A DNA stretch of 64,000 nucleotides from Bacteroidota bacterium (lineage in GTDB: Bacteria > Bacteroidota > Bacteroidia > Bacteroidales > FEN-979). Below, in pieces: positions 16,483 through 25,116 of the stretch. The position numbers were made by a program, and so were the translations under genes. The stretch is taken from assembly GCA_026391775.1 (NCBI GenBank), contig JAPLDK010000030.1, positions 1 to 64,000 on the forward strand. The letters are read 5' to 3'. A model generated the notes under the pieces. The model had not been told where the DNA came from, did no database searches, and saw only the letters and a list, made by a program, of their open reading frames with translations. The first letter of the stretch is position 1. Each line of letters opens with the position of its first letter.

Positions 16483-17567
16483 ACATGCAATCTTTTTATT
16501 CTATGCTTCAGCACCGACAGATCATTGCGGAGCAGAATTCCTTTATGCCCATTGCTGTTCAGGAGTGCTTCATTCAGATTGAACAGTTCCTGGGGCACCG
16601 AATAATGGATATTCATTTTTGAAAGTCTTTTTGCCAGGTATTCCTGTTCAGTCTGGCCGGGAGTGGGTACCAGTATAGCCGATTTCCCAAGAGCGGCAAG
16701 GTCCATAAGTGTGGAATACCCGCTGCGGCAGATCACATATTCAGCATTTTCAATATAGTATTTCATCAGGGCCGATGAAAGATGAGGGAAGATATGGATG
16801 CGCCCATCAATGACTTCGCAGTCCCTCGATTCGGTGCGTCCTCCTGCGATGATAGCGGTATGTGAAGTTTCTTTCAGCTGGCGGATGATCAGGGTTTCGA
16901 ATATGCTTCGCTGGGGTTCCGGTCCGGAGATCATCACAAAAATCCCGGCAGCAGGGCAGGGGGGCGTGGCCGGCATGGGAATGGATTCTGAAAAGCGTGT
17001 CAGAGTTCCGATGAAATGACAATTATCGGGCAATTTTATGCAATGGGAAAGACGGCCATTCAGCCCGCCTTCGTCTTCCGCATCAGGAACCCAACATTCG
17101 TTGTATTTATTTATAAATGAATAGTTGATCTTCCTGAGAACCTTTGCCAGCCTGTGCAGGTAAGAAGGAAGCTGTATGTTAAGCTGATGGGTCATGAAGA
17201 CTGATTTCACCATGGGGTGCCAGCAGCCATACCGGTTGTCGGAGATCACAAGCTTTGCCCCGGTTTCCTTTACCAGGCTACTGAGGAATTTATGTTCTTT
17301 CCTGAAGCCGAGCAGCAGGCGGGGAATGCCTGCAGCCATGGCCAAAACCATACCTGAGCCGGAGGGATAATGCACTTCAACCCCCGGAAACCGCAGCAGC
17401 TCCAGTTCGGGATATTCAGTACGGTAAAATTCAAAGGATCTTCCGTCAGCTGCCACGATAACTTTAAAACCCTGATCCTGAAGTGTCCTGATCACCGGGA
17501 CACAGCGTGTGGCGTGGCCAATTCCCCAGTCAAGCGGGCAAACAAGGGCTATGTGATCCGCAGTCAT
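16455..17567 (-). CDS. GT-B glycosyltransferase (MurG/UGT-like, family 28 type)
   Basis: 370 residues from ATG 17567; a TTG one codon upstream is a less likely start. The N-terminal Rossmann half opens with a glycine-rich loop, LDWGIGHATRCVPVIRTL. The C-terminal nucleotide-sugar-binding half has FVMISGPEPQRS, TAIIAGGRTESRD, and the donor-site motif YVICRSGYSTLMDLAALGK followed by PTPGQTEQEYLAKRL, as in MurG and UDP-glycosyltransferases. No membrane segments; probably cytoplasmic or peripheral. Bacteroidetes homologues are annotated only generically, and donor and acceptor are unknown. Converges on lgt with a 28-nt overlap and is divergent from dprA. Confidence 0.85.
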   Translation of the reverse strand: MTADHIALVCPLDWGIGHATRCVPVIRTLQDQGFKVIVAADGRSFEFYRTEYPELELLRFPGVEVHYPSGSGMVLAMAAGIPRLLLGFRKEHKFLSSLVKETGAKLVISDNRYGCWHPMVKSVFMTHQLNIQLPSYLHRLAKVLRKINYSFINKYNECWVPDAEDEGGLNGRLSHCIKLPDNCHFIGTLTRFSESIPMPATPPCPAAGIFVMISGPEPQRSIFETLIIRQLKETSHTAIIAGGRTESRDCEVIDGRIHIFPHLSSALMKYYIENAEYVICRSGYSTLMDLAALGKSAILVPTPGQTEQEYLAKRLSKMNIHYSVPQELFNLNEALLNSNGHKGILLRNDLSVLKHRIKRLHVQASGLRAR

Positions 17568-17633
17568 CAAAATTATTTTTTAATCAGCCTGTCACTTTAA
17601 GGCAACAGGCGGATAAAGATAAGGAAAAACCAG

Positions 17634-18752
17634 ATGGATCAGAATGCCTTACAATATACCCTTGCTTTGACGCAGGTGCCAGGCATCGGCAGCGTGATCG
17701 GGAAACAACTGATCAGCCATTTCGGCAATGCCGCCAATGTGTTCCGGCGTTATGAAGAGCTGGCTCCGGTAAAACCGAGACTGGCGATATTGATACGCCA
17801 GGCCTCCAAAGACATCGAGATGTGGAAAAGGACCGAAGCGGAGATGAAGTTCATCGAAAAGTACAAGCTTAAGGTGCTGTTTTTCCAGGATGCAGATTAC
17901 CCCCGGCGACTGGCCGACTGTTATGATTCCCCGGTATATCTTTTCTACAAGGGCAGTGCAGATCTGAATGCTGAAAAGACAATCGGAATTGTAGGGACAC
18001 GCAGTGCCACCGATTATGGCAAAGCGGTCACCAGGGACCTGATACAGGGACTGAGGCAGGAAGAGCCCCTGATCGTTAGCGGGCTTGCATACGGGATCGA
18101 CAGCCAGGCCCACCGGGCTGCGCTTGATAATGGCCTTAATACGATAGGTGTGCTGGGACACGGCCTCGACCGTATTTATCCCAGCAACAATAAGGCTATT
18201 GCCGAGAAAATGCTTGGCCAGGGCGGGCTGCTCACCGAATTTTTCAGCTGCACTGAGCCAGACAGGGAGAATTTCCCTCAGAGAAACAGGATCATTGCGG
18301 GGCTTTGCGACGCAATCATCGTTGTTGAAGCGGCCGAGGAAGGAGGGGCGCTGATCACGGCCGATATCGCACATACCTATAACAGGGATGTTTTTGTGGT
18401 GCCGGGAAGGATCGGCGACAGGTATTCGGGGGGCTGCAATATGCTGATCAAACAAAAGAAGGCGGATATTGTGAGAAATGCAGACGACCTTATCTTTGAA
18501 ATGGGCTGGAGGGAAGCTGAATTGAAAACCCCTGTTGTCCAGCCAAAGCTGTTTATCCCCCTCACACTGGATGAAGAGAAGATCATTGGGCTGTTAAGCG
18601 CTGAAGGTGAGCTTAATATTGACGAACTCTGCCGGAAAAGCGGGTTACCTGTAAATAAAACCGCTATCGCTTTGCTGAATCTCGAATTGGAGAATGTCGT
18701 TCGATGCAGACCGGGAAAACTGTATTCGGTCAGTCAATCTCAGGCTCGGTGA
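17634..18752 (+). CDS. dprA: DNA-processing protein A (DNA protecting, RecA loader)
   Basis: 372 residues. Binds incoming single-stranded DNA and loads RecA during natural transformation. Layout: N-terminal helix-hairpin-helix-like domain (TQVPGIGSVIGKQLISHFG), Rossmann core with GIVGTRSATDYGK, VSGLAYGIDSQAHRAAL, GVLGHGLDRIYPSNN, ENFPQRNRIIAGLCDAIIVV and GGALITADIA, then a C-terminal winged-helix (DEEKIIGLLSAEGELNIDEL). All core motifs are present and length is usual. No competence genes lie beside it. The 3' end overlaps the convergent membrane-protein gene by 23 nt. Confidence 0.97.
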   Translation: MDQNALQYTLALTQVPGIGSVIGKQLISHFGNAANVFRRYEELAPVKPRLAILIRQASKDIEMWKRTEAEMKFIEKYKLKVLFFQDADYPRRLADCYDSPVYLFYKGSADLNAEKTIGIVGTRSATDYGKAVTRDLIQGLRQEEPLIVSGLAYGIDSQAHRAALDNGLNTIGVLGHGLDRIYPSNNKAIAEKMLGQGGLLTEFFSCTEPDRENFPQRNRIIAGLCDAIIVVEAAEEGGALITADIAHTYNRDVFVVPGRIGDRYSGGCNMLIKQKKADIVRNADDLIFEMGWREAELKTPVVQPKLFIPLTLDEEKIIGLLSAEGELNIDELCRKSGLPVNKTAIALLNLELENVVRCRPGKLYSVSQSQAR

Positions 18753-19407
18753 CGGCAGCTTTAATACCCAGGATAAATACGATAACGGTTGACCCAAAGG
18801 CAAACAGGCTGAGAAGCTTGAAATCGGATGTCATCAGGGTAAAAGTGAACAATCCCTGGAAGAATGCCGCGCCGAACAAGCCGGTGAGGGTGAACATGAA
18901 GTAGGTCTTGATGAATTTCCCCATACCCACAAAGAACCCCATCACAACGGCAAACATGATGTTGGCAGGTACGAACACGAAGGTATACAATGTGTAGGGA
19001 TATAAGGCCTGGGTATGGAACAGGTCAAGCATGAAGCCCGGCAAAGCTATTGTGCAGAAGCCAAGGGCGGTCATAACCGACATGGTAATTCCATGAATGG
19101 GTTTATCGACGGCTTTCTTTGGGATGATATAAAAGCGGTAAAGAATGAATTTACCCAGTTCGGTGGCGAAACCGATGGTGATAAATGAATAAAATATTAA
19201 CCTTTTAAGGCTCCTCAGGTCATTAAGCCCGAGAAGGCTTGAAAGAATCTTGGCCGCCGCAAGTACGGAGACCCCCAGGACACCGGCCAGGAAGCTTCGG
19301 ATCAATACTTTCTGAAAAGCTTTTCCATATTTGCGTCCCAGATACAAATACATGGCAAGGGCGACTACCGGCGCAAAAGCCAGGGTAATATAAGCGATTG
19401 GTCTCAT
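18730..19407 (-). CDS. Multi-pass membrane protein, possibly a degenerate PrsW-type protein
   Basis: 225 residues with about seven hydrophobic helices. The arrangement resembles the PrsW/CAAX glutamic-protease group: helix with FATELGKFILYRF (only one of the two expected Glu, then Lys), then a helix with ALGFCTIALPGFM where PrsW has a Gly-Phe-Ala-x-x-Glu motif, so the second Glu is missing. If related, it would lack the catalytic set. Otherwise it is an unassigned integral membrane protein. Convergent with dprA and divergent from rsgA. Confidence 0.65.
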   Translation of the reverse strand: MRPIAYITLAFAPVVALAMYLYLGRKYGKAFQKVLIRSFLAGVLGVSVLAAAKILSSLLGLNDLRSLKRLIFYSFITIGFATELGKFILYRFYIIPKKAVDKPIHGITMSVMTALGFCTIALPGFMLDLFHTQALYPYTLYTFVFVPANIMFAVVMGFFVGMGKFIKTYFMFTLTGLFGAAFFQGLFTFTLMTSDFKLLSLFAFGSTVIVFILGIKAAVTEPEID

Positions 19408-19470
19408 AGCAGGAGGCGTTTAATTCGATCAAAAATAACTATTTTTTATAATTTTACAAGAAAAATATTT

Positions 19471-20379
19471 TTGGAGGGTCTTGTAATAAAATCAACCGGC
19501 AGCCGGATCACGGTACGCCTTGATGACGGCAGAGTGCAGGACTGCAGGCTGAAAGGGCAGTTCAGGATAAAGGATATCAAGCATACCAACCCCGTAGCTA
19601 TTGGCGACAGGGTGGTCCTGGAGATTAACGTTCAGCATGGAGACGGGCTTATCACGAAAATACATCCCCGCGAGAATTACATCATACGCAAAGCTACCAA
19701 GCTGTCAAAGGTATCCCATATTATCGCGGCTAACCTCGACCATGCGTATCTGATCGTGACTCTGGCGGAACCACGTACTTCCACAGGTTTCATCGACCGT
19801 TTTCTTGTCACCGCGGCAGGATATTATATCCCAGCCAGCCTGGTATTCAATAAAACCGATCTCTATAGCCCGGAACTAAGAAGATTATACAAAGAGCTTA
19901 GGGATATTTATGAAAGGGCTGGGTATCCATGTTATGCGGTTTCGGCTCTGAAAGGAACAAACCTGAAAAATCTGAAATCCGTCCTCAAAGGGAAGATCAA
20001 TCTGTTTGCCGGTCATTCGGGTGCGGGAAAATCGGCCCTTATCAATGCAATACAGCCTGGCCTTGATATCAGGACTGGAAAAATTTCCGGGGTTCACCTG
20101 AAAGGCATACATACCACAACCTTTGCCGAGATGCATGAGTTAAGCGGGGGAGGATTTATTGTGGATACCCCTGGCATCAGGGAATTCGGCCTTATCCACT
20201 TTGAACAATCCGAGATCCCGAGATGCTTTCCCGAAATGGAAAAATTTCTCCCGTATTGCCAGTATAAAAACTGCACCCATACCCATGAACCCGGCTGTGC
20301 GGTGAAAAATGCCCTGGGCAGTGGAGCCGTCAGCCATATGAGATATAATAGCTATCTTAGCATCCTCAATGATAGCTAA
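19471..20379 (+). CDS. rsgA: Ribosome small-subunit-dependent GTPase A
   Basis: 302 residues. Circularly permuted GTPase that helps mature and check the 30S subunit. An OB-fold at 1-75 (GLVIKSTGSRITVRL) precedes the permuted G domain with the order G4 (FNKTD) - G5 (VSALKG) - G1 (GHSGAGKSALINAI) - G3 (VDTPGIREFG). The C-terminal zinc cluster is C-x-x-x-x-C-x-H-x-x-x-x-x-C in YCQYKNCTHTHEPGC. The start is TTG at 19471; the family N-terminus M-x-G-L-V-x-K-S-T-G-S supports it over any later ATG. It starts the core envelope run and overlaps the CBS gene by 11 nt. Confidence 0.97.
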   Translation: MEGLVIKSTGSRITVRLDDGRVQDCRLKGQFRIKDIKHTNPVAIGDRVVLEINVQHGDGLITKIHPRENYIIRKATKLSKVSHIIAANLDHAYLIVTLAEPRTSTGFIDRFLVTAAGYYIPASLVFNKTDLYSPELRRLYKELRDIYERAGYPCYAVSALKGTNLKNLKSVLKGKINLFAGHSGAGKSALINAIQPGLDIRTGKISGVHLKGIHTTTFAEMHELSGGGFIVDTPGIREFGLIHFEQSEIPRCFPEMEKFLPYCQYKNCTHTHEPGCAVKNALGSGAVSHMRYNSYLSILNDS

Positions 20380-21034
20380 AGATCTCATAAATGATGCTGT
20401 GATAGCCCTAAGGCCAACCGATATAGGTTCGGATGCCCTGGGGCTGATGGATGAACTTCGCGTTTCACACCTTCCAGTTGTAAATGAACTTGAATTCATC
20501 GGACTGATCTCCGACTCGGATATTTATAACCGGGGGGAATTTGAAGAGGCTGTATGGGATGGCAAAATCACACTTAGCAGGCCCTATATTTATGAAAACC
20601 AGCATGTGTATGATGCAATGCTGATGATCACTGAACAGCATCTTACCTTGTTGCCGGTTCTGAATATCAAGAGCCAGTATCTGGGCGTCATCACACTGAC
20701 CGGCCTGGTGCAGAAACTTTCTGCCATCACTTCCCTGAACAATCCCGGCGGTATCATTGTACTCGAGATCAACCAGAAAGACTACCTGCTTACGGAGATT
20801 GCCGGTATTGTTGAGTCGAACGATTCGAGAATACTCAGTTTGTATATTACATCCCATCCTGATTCAACAAAGCTCGAATTAACCATCAAGGTAAACCGCG
20901 TTGATATTGGTGCAATACTTCAGACATTTTACCGCTACAATTACACTGTCAAGGCAAGCTGGTCCAAAGAAGATTCCTTTACCGAGGGGTTGCAGGACCG
21001 GTACGATTCCCTGATGAATTACCTAAACATCTGA
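20369..21034 (+). CDS. CBS-domain protein with C-terminal ACT-like region
   Basis: 221 residues. Two CBS motifs at about 1-60 (LMDELRVSHLPVVNELEFIG) and 75-135 (MITEQHLTLLPVLNIKSQYL), which typically bind adenine nucleotides. An ACT-like beta-alpha region follows at 145-215 (GGIIVLEINQKDYLLTEIAG, LELTIKVNRVDIGAIL). Similar to AcuB-type proteins. In many Bacteroidetes a gene of this type stands before nadK and the bamA region, as here; the regulatory target is unknown. Start ATG 20369 lies inside the rsgA 3' end. Confidence 0.88.
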   Translation: MIAKDLINDAVIALRPTDIGSDALGLMDELRVSHLPVVNELEFIGLISDSDIYNRGEFEEAVWDGKITLSRPYIYENQHVYDAMLMITEQHLTLLPVLNIKSQYLGVITLTGLVQKLSAITSLNNPGGIIVLEINQKDYLLTEIAGIVESNDSRILSLYITSHPDSTKLELTIKVNRVDIGAILQTFYRYNYTVKASWSKEDSFTEGLQDRYDSLMNYLNI

Positions 21035-21037
21035 GTT

Positions 21038-22471
21038 ATGGGAAGGCCGGCAGCAGCAGTAAACGGCTTGCTGAAACAGGCCCTGGTCCTGATTTTTATT
21101 GCATATGCCATGCATGCAGGGGCACAGGCCCCATATGTCATTGCAGGTACCGTCAGCATTTCAGGAAACCGAATCACTCACCGGAATATCATCCTCCGTG
21201 AATTAAAATTCAAAGAAGGGGATACCCTGAAAACTGAGCGTTTACCGGAGATACTAAGCCATGCGAAAGAGAACATTTTTAATACCCGCCTGTTCAATTT
21301 TGTTACCCTCGATACAACACTGAACCCTTTAACCAGGCGGATGAACCTGAGCATTGAGGTCATTGAGAGATGGTATGCGTGGCCCATACCGTATTTTCAG
21401 CCGAGTGACCGGAATATCAATGCCTGGCTTCAGACATGGGACTGGAATATGATCACCTATGGCGTTGATTTTACATTTTTCAATGTGAGGGGCCGGAATG
21501 AGACTCTGAAGATTATCACCCATTTCGGATTTAACCAGAAGTACGGCTTTACATACAAAATTCCTTTTTTGAACAGGAAACAAACGCTCGGCATTGGTTT
21601 CGGAGCCGATATGGACCTCAATCACGAGGTGGCAATAAACACCCAGGATAATCAGCCGAATTATTTTAATAATACAGCTGCATATCCAAAACAGCTAACA
21701 TTTGCTTTCGGGGACTTATTGTTAAGGCCCAATATCTATGTAGTCCATACCTTCAGGCTTGCGTACAGTCATTTCTATTTTCAGGACAGTGTGCTCCATG
21801 TGCCGGGATTTTCGATGACCTACAGCAACAACCAGGATTTCGCGACCATTTGGTATCAGTATAAGAACGATCACCGGGATGTACAATATTACCCTCTTCA
21901 CGGATGGTATTTCGACCTGGAGTTCAACCATTCCATGCCATTCTGGTTCACGCGTAATACCTATGTCAAATCGCTCTTCCGGAAGTATTTTCAGTTAGGC
22001 GAGCGCTGGTATTTTGCCTTTTCCCTGCTCGGGAAGCTGAGCTTCGAAACCCGGCAGCCTTATTATCTTCAGAGGGGGCTGGGATACAGCCGGGAGTTTG
22101 TACGGGGTTATGAATACTATGTTGTTGATGGACAGCATTATCTGCTCTTTAAAAACAATTTTAAATTCGCCATTCTTCCCGAAAGGGTTGAGAAGATCAA
22201 CTTTATCTCCACAACCAAGTTCAATACTATCCCTTTAGCGCTTTATGCCAACGTATTTGTCGACATGGGATATGTGTATGCATACAAACAGCTTGCATAT
22301 GGACTTAATGAAGTATACATCCCCTTTAATTCACTTCAGAATACCTTCATGATGGGTTACGGGCTGGGCCTTGATTTTACTACGTACTATGATGTTGTGA
22401 TCCGTCTTGAAGGATCTATGAACCTCATGGGTAAACCCGGAATCTACATTCATTTCATTGCCCCTATTTAG
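21038..22471 (+). CDS. Omp85-like outer-membrane protein with a single POTRA domain
   Basis: 477 residues. Signal peptide of about 1-32 (ending HAGAQA). One POTRA domain at 36-112 (VSISGNRITHRNIILRELKF, GDTLKTERLPEIL, LNLSIEVIERW pattern), then a ~350-residue beta-barrel with alternating aromatic strands and the closing GYGLGLDFTTYYDVVIRLEG. Much shorter than BamA and closer to small Omp85/TamA-like proteins found in Bacteroidetes next to nadK. Its role is probably insertion or export of outer-membrane components; no direct substrate evidence. Starts 3 nt after the CBS gene. Confidence 0.85.
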   Translation: MGRPAAAVNGLLKQALVLIFIAYAMHAGAQAPYVIAGTVSISGNRITHRNIILRELKFKEGDTLKTERLPEILSHAKENIFNTRLFNFVTLDTTLNPLTRRMNLSIEVIERWYAWPIPYFQPSDRNINAWLQTWDWNMITYGVDFTFFNVRGRNETLKIITHFGFNQKYGFTYKIPFLNRKQTLGIGFGADMDLNHEVAINTQDNQPNYFNNTAAYPKQLTFAFGDLLLRPNIYVVHTFRLAYSHFYFQDSVLHVPGFSMTYSNNQDFATIWYQYKNDHRDVQYYPLHGWYFDLEFNHSMPFWFTRNTYVKSLFRKYFQLGERWYFAFSLLGKLSFETRQPYYLQRGLGYSREFVRGYEYYVVDGQHYLLFKNNFKFAILPERVEKINFISTTKFNTIPLALYANVFVDMGYVYAYKQLAYGLNEVYIPFNSLQNTFMMGYGLGLDFTTYYDVVIRLEGSMNLMGKPGIYIHFIAPI

Positions 22472-22530
22472 GATTTTTTGTATCCCTTTTTACAGTATCT
22501 TTGCAAACTGTTTCAAATTAAGCCTTTCTG

Positions 22531-23409
22531 ATGAAATTTGCCGTTTACGGAAAACATCTGGCCGATGAGGTTTTACCGCTTTTACAGACCCTTGTGGATA
22601 AGCTTGAGCCTGCGGGAGGGCCTCTCTATTTTTACGAACCGTTTTTCAGATCTGTGGGTGGAAAACTAAAATTCACTTACGAACCTTTGCTTTTTGCCGG
22701 TCAGGCCGGGATCCAGGACCAGGTCGATATTTTATTTTCGATAGGCGGTGACGGGACAATGCTGGATGCGGTCACACTGGTCGGGAACTCAGGTATATTG
22801 CTTACCGGGATCAATATGGGAAGGCTTGGTTTCCTTTCAAGCATCTCCAGGGAACAGATCATTCCCGCCCTGGATGCCATACTGGTTTCCGATTACAAGC
22901 TGGATCAGCGCACATTACTTAAACTTGAGACTCCTAACGGATTATTCCAGCCAGTCAATTTTGCCCTGAATGAAATCACAGTTTATAAAGCAAAGCCCAT
23001 GTCGATGCTTACCATCCGGACCCGGGTCAACGGTGACTTTCTTAATTCCTATTGGGCTGATGGCCTTATCGTTTCAACCCCTACAGGATCCACGGCATAT
23101 TCACTAAGTTGTACCGGCCCCATCATAGCGCCCGATGCGGGATCTTTTGTGATCACCCCTATTGCAAGCCATAACCTTACAGTAAGGCCGGTAGTTCTCA
23201 GGGATGACGTAGAGATCCGCATCCTTATTGGCGGTGAAAACACCTCCTTTTTTGTGAGCATGGATTCACGCATTCAGGAAGTTAAAAACCCCCTTGAACT
23301 GGTGATCCGGAAGGCTGATTTCAGGATCAACCTCCTGAGGCTCCGGGATGCCTCTTTTTTCAATACACTGAGAGATAAATTAAACTGGGGGCTGGATGTT
23401 CGGAATTAG
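22531..23409 (+). CDS. nadK: NAD kinase
   Basis: 292 residues. Phosphorylates NAD to NADP in the cytoplasm. The GGDGTxL motif is seen as FSIGGDGTMLDAV, with the NE/D-like segment FALNEITVYKAKPMSMLTIR and the conserved glycine-rich TPTGSTAYSLSCTGPIIAP. Length and fold order are normal. A strong -7-like box TATCTTTG (22496-22503) lies 27 nt before the start, with a TTTG 15 nt upstream of it, so nadK may have its own promoter inside the run. NadB at 29-30.6 kb serves the same cofactor pathway. Confidence 0.97.
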   Translation: MKFAVYGKHLADEVLPLLQTLVDKLEPAGGPLYFYEPFFRSVGGKLKFTYEPLLFAGQAGIQDQVDILFSIGGDGTMLDAVTLVGNSGILLTGINMGRLGFLSSISREQIIPALDAILVSDYKLDQRTLLKLETPNGLFQPVNFALNEITVYKAKPMSMLTIRTRVNGDFLNSYWADGLIVSTPTGSTAYSLSCTGPIIAPDAGSFVITPIASHNLTVRPVVLRDDVEIRILIGGENTSFFVSMDSRIQEVKNPLELVIRKADFRINLLRLRDASFFNTLRDKLNWGLDVRN

Positions 23410-23488
23410 ACAAATTTCTTAGGGGAGGCTTATCCAATAAAATCAGGATTTTTGCGTTTAGATAGATTGTTAAAAACCCATGTAATTT

Positions 23489-24331
23489 ATGTATACCGGA
23501 ATGCAGACTGAAAAAAGCAGGCACCTTTATCCGAAAGTGTGGGTTCGTGCTTTGGCTGTCAGCATATTCTGGTTATATGGCAGCAGCGTTCCGGCTCAGA
23601 GCCTGGAAGCCGGTTTATACGGTGGAGGGTGTTACTATCTTGGTGATCTGAATCCCGGAAAACAGTTTCTGAATTATAATATTGCATACGGAGTTCTTGT
23701 GAGGTATGTCATCGACGACCGCTGGGCTGTCAAAGTGAGTGCATACCGGGGCAAGGTAAAAGGGAGTTCTTCCCAATCGAAATTCATGCCCGAAAGGGAG
23801 CTTGCATTTTCAAGTCCGGTGACTGATATCTCGGCAGTTGCTGAATTTAACTTCTTTGATTTTTACCTTGGAAGCCGCAAGAACTGGATAACTCCCTATA
23901 TTTACGCCGGATTTTCGTTTTTTATGTTTAACCCGCAAAACGGGGGTGTCTCTTTACAAAGCATCGGCACGGAGGGGCAAACGGTTGGATACGAAGGAAG
24001 AACGCCCTATAAGAAATTTTCTTTCGGGATACCATTCGGGCTGGGGGTTAAAGTAAGCCTTGCCCGCAGGTTAGGCCTTGCTGTTTTCTGGGAAATGCAT
24101 AAGACATTTACTGATTATATTGATGACGTTAGCAAGACCTATTACCTTAACGGGTCTGCTATTAACAAGGATGATCCTTCGCAGTTCCTTTCCGACCCCA
24201 CCATGAGTTATAGCCCGGGGATGCAGAGAGGAAATTCAAGGAACAACGATTGGTATTCGTTCAGCGGCGTGACGCTGACCTATAAATTCAACCTGTTAGG
24301 GCGGAGGCGCTGCAGGGATTTAGAACACTAA
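23489..24331 (+). CDS. DUF6089 outer-membrane beta-barrel protein
   Basis: 280 residues. An N-terminal extension and signal peptide end about residue 37 (SSVPAQ). The mature protein is an 8-strand-type barrel with the family opening LEAGLYGGGCYYLGDLNP, conserved AVKVSAYRGKVKGSSSQ and NFFDFYLGSRKNWITPYIYA, and a C-terminal strand SFSGVTLTYKFNL. The family sits between nadK and uppS in many Bacteroidetes. The molecular role is unknown; location is the outer membrane. Confidence 0.87.
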   Translation: MYTGMQTEKSRHLYPKVWVRALAVSIFWLYGSSVPAQSLEAGLYGGGCYYLGDLNPGKQFLNYNIAYGVLVRYVIDDRWAVKVSAYRGKVKGSSSQSKFMPERELAFSSPVTDISAVAEFNFFDFYLGSRKNWITPYIYAGFSFFMFNPQNGGVSLQSIGTEGQTVGYEGRTPYKKFSFGIPFGLGVKVSLARRLGLAVFWEMHKTFTDYIDDVSKTYYLNGSAINKDDPSQFLSDPTMSYSPGMQRGNSRNNDWYSFSGVTLTYKFNLLGRRRCRDLEH

Positions 24332-24338
24332 AGGATCC

Positions 24339-25115
24339 ATGATCGAAAAGAGTTTAAAAGACCGAATTGACCCCAAAAAGCTGCCCGGCCATGTAGCCAT
24401 AATCATGGACGGGAACGGGCGATGGGCGAAGAAGCAGGGTTTTGCCCGCACTCTTGGTCATGAGAGGGGAGTGGATTCTGTGAGGAACACTGTGGAGGCT
24501 GCAGCCGATCTTGGTATAGGCTACCTCACGTTGTATGCTTTTTCGACAGAGAACTGGAACCGTCCTAAGTATGAGATTGATGCCCTGATGCGTATCCTGG
24601 TAAAGTCCCTTCACAAGGAGATGAAAACCCTGATGAAGAATAACATCCGCCTTGAGGCAATAGGAGACCTGGAAAGCCTTCCTGCAGGAAGCCGGAAAGA
24701 GCTGATGAAATCCATTCAGGCAACTTCAGGCAATACCGGCCTTAATCTTATACTGGCCCTGAGTTACAGTTCCAGGTGGGAGATCATAGAAGCCGTTAAA
24801 TCGATAATAAAAGAAGTACAGGGGGGGCAACTCGAGGTTGAGAAGATAGATACAGCCTGTGTTAACCGGTTCCTGACAACACGTAATATTCCCGAACCCG
24901 AGTTACTTATCCGGACCAGCGGCGAATACAGGATCAGTAATTTTCTTTTGTGGCAGATTGCCTATACGGAATTATATTTTACTCCTGTATTATGGCCCGA
25001 TTTCTCGAAGGATGATTTTTATGCTGCTATCGTTGATTTTCAGCATAGGGAAAGAAGGTTCGGCCTGACCAGCGAACAGATCAATAAACTTGAACAAAAA
25101 ATGCATAGGCGATAG
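24339..25115 (+). CDS. uppS: Undecaprenyl diphosphate synthase (cis-isoprenyl transferase)
   Basis: 258 residues. Condenses isopentenyl diphosphate onto farnesyl diphosphate to make the C55 carrier for peptidoglycan and surface glycans. Motifs: HVAIIMDGNGRWAKKQG (Asp/Asn/Arg substrate site), GHERGVDSVRNTVEAA, LTLYAFSTENWNRP, and the C-terminal RTSGEYRISNFLLWQIAYTE with the IPP-binding arginines. Complete and of normal length. It ends one nucleotide before the bamA ATG. Confidence 0.97.
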   Translation: MIEKSLKDRIDPKKLPGHVAIIMDGNGRWAKKQGFARTLGHERGVDSVRNTVEAAADLGIGYLTLYAFSTENWNRPKYEIDALMRILVKSLHKEMKTLMKNNIRLEAIGDLESLPAGSRKELMKSIQATSGNTGLNLILALSYSSRWEIIEAVKSIIKEVQGGQLEVEKIDTACVNRFLTTRNIPEPELLIRTSGEYRISNFLLWQIAYTELYFTPVLWPDFSKDDFYAAIVDFQHRERRFGLTSEQINKLEQKMHRR

Positions 25116-25116
25116 G

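Noticed and set aside
17649-18455. Minus-strand ORF of 268 codons
   Set aside because: Antisense shadow of dprA.
25090-25116. Earlier TTG start for bamA
   Set aside because: It would overlap uppS and give a hydrophilic N-terminus before the signal peptide; ATG 25117 is better.
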